This document shows positions 9,054 to 17,503 of a stretch of 64,000 nucleotides of DNA, one piece after another. This DNA comes from Sva-07 sp963774765 (GTDB lineage: Bacteria > Actinomycetota > Acidimicrobiia > Acidimicrobiales > Ilumatobacteraceae). Made by a program: the position numbers and the translations under genes. Under the pieces are notes generated by a model, which made no database searches, was not told where the DNA came from, and saw nothing but the letters and a program-made list of their open reading frames with translations. How positions within the stretch are numbered: position 1 is the first letter of the stretch; each line of letters opens with the position of its first letter. The DNA lies in contig CAVZGP010000012.1 of assembly GCA_963774765.1 (NCBI GenBank), forward strand, positions 1 through 64,000, in the 5' to 3' direction.

Positions 9054-9422
9054 ATGTCGAGCACGTGGTCAGTCGAGGACGGCAGAGCCGCCTGGGACGG
9101 TCGACGACTCGACGAATGGACCGACCTCGTGGTCGCCGACCTCGTGACCGAGTTCGATCCGGTAGCGGTCTGGCTCTACGGCTCCGTTGCCCGTGGCGAC
9201 GACGACGGCGACAGCGACATCGACCTGCTCGTCGTGCTCGACTCCTACGAACCTCGAGACGCAATTGAATTCACGACTCGAGCGTTCACGGCTTCACCAT
9301 CGAGCGCACCGTTCGACGTCTCGTTCACCGATCCCGACCGGTACGTGAATCGCAGCCGAATCCCCGGCACGATCGAACGGGCGACCGTCCTCGAAGGTCG
9401 CTGCGTGTATCGACGGGACTGA
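9054..9422 (+). CDS. Solo MNT-domain nucleotidyltransferase
   Basis: The 122-residue product has VWLYGSVARGDDDGDSDIDL, the GS-x-x-R-G and D-x-D signature of minimal nucleotidyltransferases, and little else. A TACTCT -10-like hexamer (9041-9046) lies seven bases before the ATG, so it is probably leaderless like the upstream operon. No HEPN gene adjoins it. Instead, inverted hairpin repeats flank it on both sides, 60 bp before the start and 38 bp after the stop. It may be a single-gene cassette or an orphan antitoxin. Confidence 0.8.
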   Translation: MSSTWSVEDGRAAWDGRRLDEWTDLVVADLVTEFDPVAVWLYGSVARGDDDGDSDIDLLVVLDSYEPRDAIEFTTRAFTASPSSAPFDVSFTDPDRYVNRSRIPGTIERATVLEGRCVYRRD

Positions 9423-9457
9423 GCCGCCCGTTGCACGCACGATGACTAGATCGGGTC

Positions 9458-9585
9458 GTCAGGTTTCCCGTTCAGGGAAACCTGCAAAGGTGTATGCCCT
9501 CCCACCACCCGCGCGCACGACCTCCTGACCCGACCTGAAACGGGAGACGATCTGGCGAGGCGGACCGCCCCGAGCGACGCCCGAA
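9458..9585 (-). repeat. Hairpin repeat, copy B, inverted relative to copy A
   Basis: On the minus strand the blocks of copy A recur in the same order. The copy ends in AGGTTTCCC-GTTCA-GGGAAACCT (9461-9483). One stem pair differs between the copies (C-G in A, T-A in B) with both sides changed, so pairing is preserved. The loop also differs. Between here and 9731 no gene is recognisable. Confidence 0.8.
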
Positions 9586-9731
9586 GGACCGAACGCACCC
9601 GCGAGCGCCGACCGCCACCGAACCGACCCGGCAACGCCAACGACCAACTTTGTCCCACACGCGCGACTCGCCCGCCTTTACGAGAGTGGAGGACGCAACG
9701 GCCCTCCCAGGACCAAACGGAGGAGCGACCG

Positions 9732-9938
9732 ATGTCGACCACGAACTCGAGCAGCGTCACGATGACCGTCACCGAGACGGCGAACGTGCTCGGGATCTCC
9801 CGATCGAGCGCCTACGAGTGCGTTCGCCTCGGAGCGATCCCGTCGATCCGACTCGGCCGCCGGATCGTCGTGCCACGCCGCGCCGTCGAGGAACTCCTCG
9901 CCACGGCGTCCGTCCGCCTCCCGGCACCTACCAGCTGA
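9732..9938 (+). CDS. Excisionase-like MerR/AlpA-type HTH protein
   Basis: The 68-residue product has VTETANVLGISRSSAYECVRLGAIPSIRLGRRIVVPRRAVEELL. This HTH_17-type winged helix is common to excisionases and small regulators of integrated elements. GGAG lies ten bases before the ATG. It converges on the integrase gene and overlaps its end by 11 bp, a usual int/xis layout. Confidence 0.75.
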   Translation: MSTTNSSSVTMTVTETANVLGISRSSAYECVRLGAIPSIRLGRRIVVPRRAVEELLATASVRLPAPTS

Positions 9939-11080
9939 GCAATGCCGCCGCGGCCTCGGCCGCCTCGCTCTGCTGACCGGGCATCACATGGCCGTAGGTG
10001 TCGAGCGTGAAGCTGACGGACGCATGACCGAGCCGTTCGCTCACGACCTTCGCGTTGACGCCGGCGGCGAGCAGATGCGAGGCGTGGGTGTGGCGAAGGT
10101 CGTGCAGTCGGATCCGCGGGATGCCCGACGAGTCGACGAGGCGGTTGAACGCCTGGCCGACACTGTGCGGTCGCATCGGCTCGCCGACCTCGTTCGCGAA
10201 CACGCGGTCGTCGGTCGGCGACGTGACGCCGAGCTCGAACAGCTCCTCGCGCTGCGTCGCACGGTGTCGCTTCATGACGGACACGGTCCGCTGATCGAGG
10301 TCGATCGTCCGTCGGCTGCGCTTCGTCTTCGGCACGTCGATCGTCTCGACACCGCCGAGGTACGTCGCAGCGGCGCGCACCTTCACCGTCGAGCGTCGGA
10401 GGTCGACCGCGTCCCATCGCAGCGCGACGAGTTCGCCACGACGCATCCCGGTCATCGCCGCGAGATGGACGAGCGCGCCGGCGCGGTAGCTCTCGGCGTA
10501 GCGCAGGAACCGGCTCAGCTCGTCGGGCGTCCACACGTTCATGTCGGGCGCGCGATCACGCGCCACGGCCATGCTCGGCGCGTCGGCAAGCCGGGCGACG
10601 TTGCGCACCACGAGCCCCTTGCGCTCCGCGTCGTGGAGCAACTTGCCGATCGCGGTGTGCACATGATGCACCGTCGACATCGACAGCGGGCGGCCCGTCA
10701 CGCCACCCGACCGCAGCAGCTCGGCGTACAGGTCGTCGAGGTCGGTGGCTCGCAGGTCCTGCAACTTGCGCGACCCCAACCGGGTCAGGACGTACAGCTT
10801 CATCGTTCGGCGGTAGCCGGCGATCGTCGACACCTTGCGACCTTGCGTCTCGAGTGCGTTGAGCCACGTCTCGACGAAGTCGCTGACGCGCAGCGCGGTG
10901 GGTGCGACGAAGTCCTGTCGGCGGTGCGAGTCGATCGCTTCGGCGAGTGCGTGCTTGCGCTTCCCGCTTCGTCGCGTACGACCGCTTCGACTGTCGTCGA
11001 CGGTCACCTTCGTGCCACGACACGTGCACGATCCACGGCTTCCTGCGGTCGTCGCGACGGTAGACCGAACCGTTCGCCAT
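9928..11080 (-). pseudogene. Tyrosine recombinase (phage-type integrase), frameshifted near its N-terminus
   Basis: The true start is MANGSVYRRDDRRKPWIV at 11080, with the SH3-like arm-binding domain up to YATKREAQ. At about 10955 the frame shifts and continues HALAEAIDSHRRQDF. A core-binding domain and a complete catalytic domain follow: GMRRGELVALRW (Arg), LHDLRHTHASHLL (His, Arg), LGHASVSF (His) and DTYGHV (Tyr). Only this one indel stands between the sequence and an intact enzyme of about 383 residues. It lies 99 bp from the 3' end of a tRNA-Arg gene, the likely attachment target. Confidence 0.85.
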
Positions 11081-11178
11081 GGTGTCCCTCTCGGAGCAAT
11101 CGGGGAAATTCTGCTACCCAAACGGCGGTTTTCGGTCAATCGTTGCGATGCGCAAACGATCTACCTGGTGTTTTGCAG

Positions 11179-11251
11179 CGCCCCTGGCAGGGATCGAACC
11201 TGCGACACACGGTTTAGGAAACCGATGCTCTATCCACTGAGCTACAGAGGC
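11179..11251 (-). tRNA. tRNA-Arg (anticodon CCT)
   Basis: Read on the minus strand, the 73-nt gene starts GCCTCTG and ends CAGGGGC plus discriminator G, which close the acceptor stem with one G-T pair. The D arm has TAGCTCAGTGGATAGAGC. The anticodon loop is TTCCTAA, giving CCT. The T arm is GCAGG-TTCGATC-CCTGC. CCA is not encoded. An integrase gene lies just beyond the 3' end, so this gene is the probable attB of the element to the left. I did not find a second copy of its 3' end in the window. Confidence 0.93.
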
Positions 11252-11380
11252 GAGGCCACATCCCGAATCGGGCAGCGGCAGGCGAACACATTACCGAGCG
11301 TCTCCGTTGCGGATGGTCTCGACTGCTGGATCCTCGCTTGTCCGTCGGGTAGGGGCGACGTTCGGGCTGGCCGCCGAGGC

Positions 11381-12040
11381 TCACACCATGTCGATCTGGT
11401 CGACGGTGAGGACCGACGCCTCGGAATCCGACGTCGGCGCGAGCGCGACAACCACGGTGGCTCGACGTCGACTCAGGGTGACACGACGGGCGTTCGCCTC
11501 GTCGGAGCGGCACACGAAGTCGCGCGCCTCGGAACTACTCCGACCGAACTCCACATGCCGGTCGACGAGCCACTTCACGCGCACGTCGTCGGGGACGTCG
11601 AGGTAGGCAACGGCATCGAGCAGATCCACCAGTTCGGACCACGGCGGCTCGTCGAGGAGGAGGTAGTTGCCCTCGATGATCACGACGCCGTCATGCGGTG
11701 TCACGCGCACCTGGTCGGCCACCGGCTCATCGATCGTCCGGTCGAACGCCGGGCACTCTACGACGTCAGTCCCCGTACGCAATCGGCGTACGAGGTCGAC
11801 GAAGGCTTCGACATCGAAGGTGTCGGGTGCACCCTTGACGTCGAGCAGAGCGCGTTCGGCAAGGACAGCATTGGGCAGATGGAACCCGTCCATCGGCACG
11901 ATCGGTGCGGCGAGTTCGCCAGCCAGCCTCGCGGCGAACGTCGACTTACCGCTGCCCGGCGGACCGGCGATCCCGAACAGGTACCGCTCCGCTCCGATCG
12001 ATCGCTCGGCGAGCCAAGTGACGATGTCGTCGTATGTCAC
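11381..12040 (-). CDS. Nucleoside/pantothenate-kinase-like P-loop kinase
   Basis: The 219-residue product has GIAGPPGSGKSTFAARLA (Walker A) and VPMDGFHLPNAVL. This P-loop plus the MDGFH motif is typical of the uridine kinase/PanK/FrcK-like group that phosphorylates a sugar or nucleoside hydroxyl with ATP. HDGVVIIEGNYLLLDEPPW and VDRHVEFGRS, later conserved blocks of the same group, follow. The substrate is not determined. It is followed 55 bp later, on the same strand, by nothing obviously related. Confidence 0.8.
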   Translation of the reverse strand: MTYDDIVTWLAERSIGAERYLFGIAGPPGSGKSTFAARLAGELAAPIVPMDGFHLPNAVLAERALLDVKGAPDTFDVEAFVDLVRRLRTGTDVVECPAFDRTIDEPVADQVRVTPHDGVVIIEGNYLLLDEPPWSELVDLLDAVAYLDVPDDVRVKWLVDRHVEFGRSSSEARDFVCRSDEANARRVTLSRRRATVVVALAPTSDSEASVLTVDQIDMV

Positions 12041-12095
12041 CTCGCCAGTCTCCCCGACGCGTGTCGGCCGGCCGTCACCGACCGCGATTCCGCGG

Positions 12096-13562
12096 TCAGT
12101 AGCTGCTGCGAATCAGTTCGAGGTCGCCGGTGATCATCGGCACGCGTACCTCGAGGCCGGTGCTCGACACGTCGAGACTGACGCCGTCCATGCCGTGCAC
12201 GTCCCAGATACGCGGTTCGGCACCGATGATCCGGAAGCTCGTTCGCCGCGTCGGATCCTCGTGCAGCGGGGCGAGCCGGAGTCGCAGGTTGCCGTCAACC
12301 CACTCCGCGCGGGTGAACGCCATCGTCGGGAAGTCGACGCCGACGATCTGCGGGCATGGCTCCAAGGGCGCCTCGGAGAGACGGGTCCACATGCCGGGGC
12401 CCGCCGCCTCGCCGGCCGCGAGGAACGCGTTGAACTGCCCGCGCGGGTGCGGTTCGTCGAGACCGAGCCCCCAGGTGAACTCGCCCCTTTCGGTGTCCCA
12501 GGTCGGTTCGTACGACTCGTCGATCGCACGAGAGAGCCGGTCGGCGAGGTCGTCGAGTCCCCATTCGTGGGCAAGCACCAGCGACGATCCGATCGCCCGA
12601 TTGGGTTTCAGCGGCAGCTGCGGTTCGCCACCGAGACCGATCGAGAGATATCCCGCCTCGAACAGGCGACGGGCGTCGTCGGGCTCCTGCGGCGCTGCGT
12701 AGAACGACGTCGTCAACGCAGCGGCGACCGGCAGACGATGGTGCACGTCGAGCATCGAGTCGTAGTAGAAGGTCGTCGTGTCCGGCGCGGCATCGCCGGT
12801 CAGATCGAGGTAGTGCTCACGGGCGTACTGCCACCACGGCGCGAACGCCTGCCGGTGGAAGTCGGTGCCGTGTCGGTTGTCGTGAAGCCTCAGACCGAGG
12901 CCTGCCGCTGCCAGTCGATGCGGCCAGACCATGGTGTCCTCTGAATGGCACCCGATCGGGGCGGCGAGCCACTGGCGGCACAGGTGACCGGCGATCTCCG
13001 AGTGCGTCCAGGTGAAGGAGTTGTCGCCGTCTCGGATCATCTCGAACGGCCGGTTCCAGCGGTCGTCGTCACCGGCGATCATCGAGCGGATCCCGAGCAG
13101 TACGAGGAAGAAGCCCTTGTAGAACAGCATCCCGTCGGCCGCCACGGGATCCATCTGGACTCCCCAGGGCTTGCTGCCGTTGGCGTTCCAGCCTGGAGCG
13201 TCGTAGTCGCCGAACAGCTCCGGCGGGATGAACAACCGGTAGCTGTCGGGAGAGTTGGCACGATCGGGGTCGTGGCCCAACGGGGTCAACCAGTCGCTCG
13301 CCGACCACCAGGCGGTGTGCCGCTCGATCAGCTGGTCGAGGACCGCCACGTACGGCTCGGTCCACGCCGGTGTGCGGTGCGCCATGAGCCCCATCGCGTA
13401 CGACGAATCGACGAGATCGAAGCCGTGCCAGCTCGCCATCGGCGGGTCGGATCGGTCATCCCAGTGCGGGTGCGGACGGCCCTCACGACTCCAGTCATCC
13501 GGCGTGTGCGCCTTGCGATGGAGGTAGCGCAACCACCCGAGTGATCGCTCCGACAACTCCAC
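12096..13562 (-). CDS. Predicted alpha/alpha-barrel enzyme, linalool dehydratase-isomerase-like
   Basis: The 488-residue soluble protein has many Trp and aromatic-rich helices and no signal peptide. WGVQMDPVAADGMLFYKGFF, CHSEDTMVWPHRLAAAGL and FYYDSMLDVHHRLPVA resemble the (alpha/alpha)6-barrel family that includes linalool dehydratase/isomerase. I assign the family with low certainty and do not name a reaction. I start it at GTG 13562, because earlier codons would run into the downstream-facing glutaminase gene. It lies 58 bp after glutaminase on the same strand. Confidence 0.55.
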   Translation of the reverse strand: MELSERSLGWLRYLHRKAHTPDDWSREGRPHPHWDDRSDPPMASWHGFDLVDSSYAMGLMAHRTPAWTEPYVAVLDQLIERHTAWWSASDWLTPLGHDPDRANSPDSYRLFIPPELFGDYDAPGWNANGSKPWGVQMDPVAADGMLFYKGFFLVLLGIRSMIAGDDDRWNRPFEMIRDGDNSFTWTHSEIAGHLCRQWLAAPIGCHSEDTMVWPHRLAAAGLGLRLHDNRHGTDFHRQAFAPWWQYAREHYLDLTGDAAPDTTTFYYDSMLDVHHRLPVAAALTTSFYAAPQEPDDARRLFEAGYLSIGLGGEPQLPLKPNRAIGSSLVLAHEWGLDDLADRLSRAIDESYEPTWDTERGEFTWGLGLDEPHPRGQFNAFLAAGEAAGPGMWTRLSEAPLEPCPQIVGVDFPTMAFTRAEWVDGNLRLRLAPLHEDPTRRTSFRIIGAEPRIWDVHGMDGVSLDVSSTGLEVRVPMITGDLELIRSSY

Positions 13563-13620
13563 GACGCCAACGTATCGGCCCACCCGCAGACAGCGCCGAC
13601 GCAGGGCCGCGCGCCAGGAC

Positions 13621-14601
13621 TCAGCCTGCGAGCGTCCGCCGCCAGGGTCGGTCAGGGTCGAACAGGTGCATCTCGAACTGGGCGGACAGCTCCTCGAACA
13701 CCCGCAGCCCGCGCACGCTGTTGCCGATCGCGTCGAGGCGCGGCGAGAACGTTGCCAAGCCGCCTGCGCCTGGGAGCATCCCCAGAATGCCGCCACCCAC
13801 CCCGCTCTTTGCCGGGATCCCAACCGAGTACGCCCATTCGCCGGCGTAGTCGTACATGCCGCACGTGAGTGCAACGGTCAGCATGTCGCGCGTGACCTCG
13901 CGCGGCACGATCTGTTCGCCGCTGATCGGATGCACACCGTGGTTGGCGATCGTGGCACCGATCATGGCGAGGTCGGCCACGGTGACGAGCACCGAGCACT
14001 GCGCGAAGTACAGATCGAGTGTCTCTTCGACGTTCTCACCGACGATTCCCCGGCTCAACATCAGGTACGCGATCGCCCGGTTGCGGTTGCCGGTCGCCCG
14101 CTCCGATGCCCAGACGTCGTGGTCGATCTCCGGCCGCCGACCGAGATAGCGCTCGTACATCGTCCGCATGATCTCGACGCGTTCGTCGATCGACTCGCCC
14201 GAGATCAGGTCGGTGACGGCGATCGCTCCAGCGTTCACCATCGGATTCGGGGCCCGATTCGTCGCCTCATCCAGCTCGATCGCATTGAAACTGTCACCGG
14301 TCGGCGACACGCCCACCGTCGCGAGTACGGCGTCGCGGCCATGGAGCTCCAACGCCAGGCCGTACACGAGAAGCTTCGAGATCGACTGGATCGTGAACGC
14401 CTGATCGACGTCGCCGACCAGAACCTGTTCACCGTCGAGCGTGACTGCGGCGATCGCGAATCGATCTGGATCGACGTCGGCCAGCTCCGGAATGTACGAC
14501 GCCGGCTCGCCCTCCCGGAGGTTTGCGTACCGCTCGTGCAGGTCGACGCAAACCTGTTCGAACCAGGCTCGCTGCTCGTGGGATGGCCCTGAGTTGGTCA
14601 T
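13621..14601 (-). CDS. glsA: Glutaminase
   Basis: The 326-residue product is a full-length serine-dependent, beta-lactamase-fold glutaminase that hydrolyses L-glutamine to glutamate and ammonia. FTIQSISKLLVYGLAL holds the catalytic Ser-x-x-Lys, ATNRAPNPMVNAGAIAV the NAGAI box, and MYDYAGEWAYSVGIPAKSGV the Tyr and KSG equivalents. There is no signal peptide, so it is cytoplasmic. Confidence 0.95.
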   Translation of the reverse strand: MTNSGPSHEQRAWFEQVCVDLHERYANLREGEPASYIPELADVDPDRFAIAAVTLDGEQVLVGDVDQAFTIQSISKLLVYGLALELHGRDAVLATVGVSPTGDSFNAIELDEATNRAPNPMVNAGAIAVTDLISGESIDERVEIMRTMYERYLGRRPEIDHDVWASERATGNRNRAIAYLMLSRGIVGENVEETLDLYFAQCSVLVTVADLAMIGATIANHGVHPISGEQIVPREVTRDMLTVALTCGMYDYAGEWAYSVGIPAKSGVGGGILGMLPGAGGLATFSPRLDAIGNSVRGLRVFEELSAQFEMHLFDPDRPWRRTLAG

Positions 14602-14643
14602 GCGGTCACGGTAGACCGGCGAAGCCGAACCCTCCGTGCCGTC

Positions 14644-15592
14644 TCAGCCGGCGAGCAGTTGCTCGCTGAGCGACCAGAGTCGCTCAGCCGTGCCCCTGTC
14701 GGCGACGTGCGGAGCGACTCCGTTCTTGCCGACATTGCCGCCCGCCACGCCAACACCGCAGTCGGCGAGATAGGCGCCGTTGTGCCCGCCAAGGTCAGCT
14801 GAGGTCGCTGCCCACACCTGGGTGGCGGCGCCCTGCGGGATCGACTTGAACTTCATCCCGCCGGACTCACCGGCCGCCTGCGGAGCGCTCCTTGGCGCGG
14901 TCGAGCATCTGATTCATCAGGTCGTCGTCGAGGTGTCGACCGAGGTTGGTCATGATCCCGCCGGGGTGGACCGAGAGCGAGAGCACACCGTCGAGGCGTT
15001 GCGACAGTGCCAGCGCGTGCAAGGCGTTCGCAGACTTCGATCGACCGTAGGCAACCCACGCGTCGTAGTCGGTGTGCTCGAAGTTGGGGTCGTCGAGGTC
15101 GACGTCAGCGATGCCGTGAGCGGCCGATGACAGGATCACGATGCGCGGGTTGTCTCCGGCGAGGACCGCCGGTTCGAGGAGCCGCGTCAGCTCGAAGTGC
15201 CCGAGATGATTGGTGCCGAACTGCATCTCGAACCCGTCCGTTGTGTGCCCGAACGGGCAGGCCATCACCCCGGCGTTGTTCATCAGCACGTCGATCGGAC
15301 GCCCCGATTCGGTGTAGCGACCTGCGAATGCCCGGATGCTCGCCAGGTCGGCGAGGTCGACCGTGTCGAGTGACAGGTCGGCATTGGGCACCGCTGCACG
15401 GATGCGCTCGGCGGCGGCGGCGTTCTTCTGCGCATCGCGAGCGAGCATCAGAATCGAGGCGCCATGAGCGGCGAGTGCACGGGTCGACTCCTCCCCGAGG
15501 CCGCTCGCCGCGCCGGTGACCACGAAGCGACGACCGGACAGCTCGATGCCGTCGAGCACGTCGTCGGTGGTGGATTCGAACGAGAAGGTCAT
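14644..15592 (-). pseudogene. Short-chain dehydrogenase/reductase, frameshifted near the C-terminus
   Basis: The main frame (15592 to about 14875) has FVVTGAASGLGEESTRALA (the NAD(P)-binding T-G-x3-G-x-G), LMNNAGVMACP (NNAG), ILSSAAH (catalytic Ser) and YGRSKSANAL (Tyr-x3-Lys). It stops prematurely at 14867 after KERSAGG. One base away, the reading continues ESGGMKFKSIPQGAATQVWA to the natural end at 14644. That segment matches the conserved SDR C-terminus (retinol dehydrogenase-like subgroup). A single indel therefore separates it from an intact reductase of about 315 residues. Confidence 0.85.
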
Positions 15593-15803
15593 CCAGCGAC
15601 AGTAGGCAGGCGCTTGCGCCTCGTCGTCACCGAGGACGTCTCAGGCCGTCCGTTCCGTGAACGTTTCGGGTTCGAGAAACGCCTGCACAACAGCCACGAG
15701 CGCCTTCGGAAACACGGCCGCGCAGCCGAGCGCTCCGGCGGCGGAGCGGCCCTACCTTGCGCGTCGTCCCGACCGGGACCACTTCCCAACCAAGGAGTTC
15801 ACC

Positions 15804-16481
15804 ATGCGTACACGTACCCCAGCAGCACTCGCCATCGTCGGAGCACTCGCTCTCGCCGCATGCGGGAGCGACGACAACTCGTCCGACGACGCCGCATCCA
15901 GCCCGGCCACCACCGAAGCCATGGCCGAGGACGAGATGCCCGAAACCACCGATGCGATGGCCGACGACGAGATGTCCGACACCACCGACGCCATGTCGGA
16001 CGACGAGATGTCCGACGACATGAGTGACGAGGACATGAGTGACGACGAGATGGCGGGCGCGGAGGGGGATCTCCTCGTCGTCGCGTCCGGACGTGACGAC
16101 CTGACCATTCTCGTTGCCGCGGTCGATGCAGCAGGCCTCACCGGAGCCCTCTCGGGCGAGGGACCGTTCACCATCTTCGCCCCGAATGACGAGGCGTTCA
16201 TGGACTACCTCGGCGAGATGGGTATGACCGCCGAGGACGCCCTGGCCGACACCGAGTTTCTCTCGACACTGCTGCAGGGTCACGTGGTCGAGGCGGGCGA
16301 CGACTCGGCGATGGTCGCCGGCATGATCGACAACCCGTTCGTCAGCCTCGCCGGCACCGAACTGCCCGTCACGGTCGACGGCGACACGATCACCATCGGC
16401 GGCGCAACGATCGTCGAAGCCGACATCTTCGCGACCAACGGCGTCATCCACGTGATCGACACCGTCCTCGCCCCGGCCTGA
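15804..16481 (+). CDS. FAS1 (fasciclin)-domain lipoprotein
   Basis: The 225-residue product starts with a lipoprotein signal (PAALAIVGALALAACGSDD). A very acidic linker follows, with repeats of the type MSDDEMSD and MADDEMSDTTDA at about residues 35-80. The FAS1 domain then includes DLTILVAAVDAAGLTGAL, GPFTIFAPNDEAF (the H1 block) and NGVIHVIDTVL (the H2 block). FAS1 lipoproteins mediate surface adhesion. AAGGAG lies seven bases before the ATG at 15804. The acidic repeat may be a charge-based spacer or a cation-binding stretch. Confidence 0.9.
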   Translation: MRTRTPAALAIVGALALAACGSDDNSSDDAASSPATTEAMAEDEMPETTDAMADDEMSDTTDAMSDDEMSDDMSDEDMSDDEMAGAEGDLLVVASGRDDLTILVAAVDAAGLTGALSGEGPFTIFAPNDEAFMDYLGEMGMTAEDALADTEFLSTLLQGHVVEAGDDSAMVAGMIDNPFVSLAGTELPVTVDGDTITIGGATIVEADIFATNGVIHVIDTVLAPA

Positions 16482-16490
16482 GCACCCACC

Positions 16491-16650
16491 GATGCGCGAA
16501 CCGACCAAATACAGCGGTTTCGCTCATCGCAACACCCGACCCAACCCCACCGATGAGCGAACCGACCAAATACAGCGGTTTCGCTCATCGCAACACCCGA
16601 CCCAACCCCACCGATGAGCGAACCGACCAAATACAGCGGTTTCGCTCATC
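16491..16650. repeat. Array of three tandem 61-bp palindromic units (array 1)
   Basis: Units start at 16491, 16552 and 16613, an exact 61-bp period. Each holds GATGAGCGAA (first unit GATGCGCGAA) and TTCGCTCATC, a perfect 10-bp inverted pair around CCGACCAAATACAGCGGT. The spacer ACACCCGACCCAACCCC is the same between units. It sits between the FAS1 gene and the cytochrome operon. A second array of the same family is at 33028-33211. Confidence 0.9.
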
Positions 16651-16759
16651 GTGGGCCGGGTTGACGGTGTGTAGCCGAATACGAAACGCTCGGGAACGAA
16701 GCGGAAACTCCGTGGCGAATGCATCGACGGGCAGCGCTGGTAGCCGTACCGTCGCACCC

Positions 16760-17503
16760 ATGTCGATCGACACCAACACCGACGCCGAGGCCGTCGGACC
16801 CACAGATCGGCCGCTCGACGAGCCCGTTGCCCGCCTCGTGCACCCCCGGGCGATCCGGTGGTTGCACTGGATCAACTTCCCGCTGCTGCTGATCATGATC
16901 TGGAGCGGGCTGCGTATCTACTGGGCTGAGGACGTGTACGCCCTCGGCATCGGCAGCTGGCAGTGGTTCGCGTTCTTCCCCGACGCCATCTACGAGACGC
17001 TCGGACTGGAGCGGCGCCTCGCCCGCGGGATGGCATTTCACTTCGCCTTCGGCTGGTTGTTCGTGGTCAACGGCGCGATCTACGTGGCCTACCTCTTGGC
17101 GACGAAGCAGTGGCGTCACATCCTCCCCGACCGCCATGCCGCGAAGGAGGCCAAAGACGTCGTACTCCACGACCTCCACATGAAGAAGGACATGCCGCCA
17201 CAGGGCAAGTACAACGCCGCCCAACGGATCTCGTACACCGCGGTGCTGGTGATGGCGCTGATCATCGTCATCAGCGGATTCGCGATCTACAAGCCGACGC
17301 AGCTGTACCCACTGCCGCTGCTGTTCGGTGGCTATCAGGGCGCCCGCTTCGTCCACTTCTGGATGACGATCGGCCTGGCGCTGTTCTTCCTGGTCCACGT
17401 CCTGCAGGTCATCCGATCGGGTTGGGGCAACTTCCGCTCGATGGTCACCGGCTACGTGATCGAAGGCCGGTCGCCGGAAGCGTTGAAAGATGGTCCGACA
17501 TGA
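16760..17503 (+). CDS. Cytochrome b561/b6-type membrane subunit
   Basis: The 247-residue protein has about four membrane helices (WINFPLLLIMIWSGLRIYW, FHFAFGWLFVVNGAIYVAYLL, AVLVMALIIVISGFAIY, MTIGLALFFLVHVLQV). Histidines lie in or next to them (RWLHWINF, FHFAFGW, VHFWMT, LVHVLQ) and suit two b hemes. It belongs to the di-heme family that passes electrons between the quinone pool and a periplasmic molybdoenzyme. It overlaps the next gene by four bases (ATGA). I start at 16760; a longer frame only adds repeat-derived sequence. Confidence 0.88.
   Translation: MSIDTNTDAEAVGPTDRPLDEPVARLVHPRAIRWLHWINFPLLLIMIWSGLRIYWAEDVYALGIGSWQWFAFFPDAIYETLGLERRLARGMAFHFAFGWLFVVNGAIYVAYLLATKQWRHILPDRHAAKEAKDVVLHDLHMKKDMPPQGKYNAAQRISYTAVLVMALIIVISGFAIYKPTQLYPLPLLFGGYQGARFVHFWMTIGLALFFLVHVLQVIRSGWGNFRSMVTGYVIEGRSPEALKDGPT

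Noticed and set aside
8868..9585. Integron attC-like sites around a gene cassette
   Set aside because: The repeats are in opposite orientation and lack the GTTRRRY/RYYYAAC core sites; no integron integrase is present.
16491..16650. CRISPR array
   Set aside because: Units are tandem and identical including the spacer, only three copies, and no cas gene is present.
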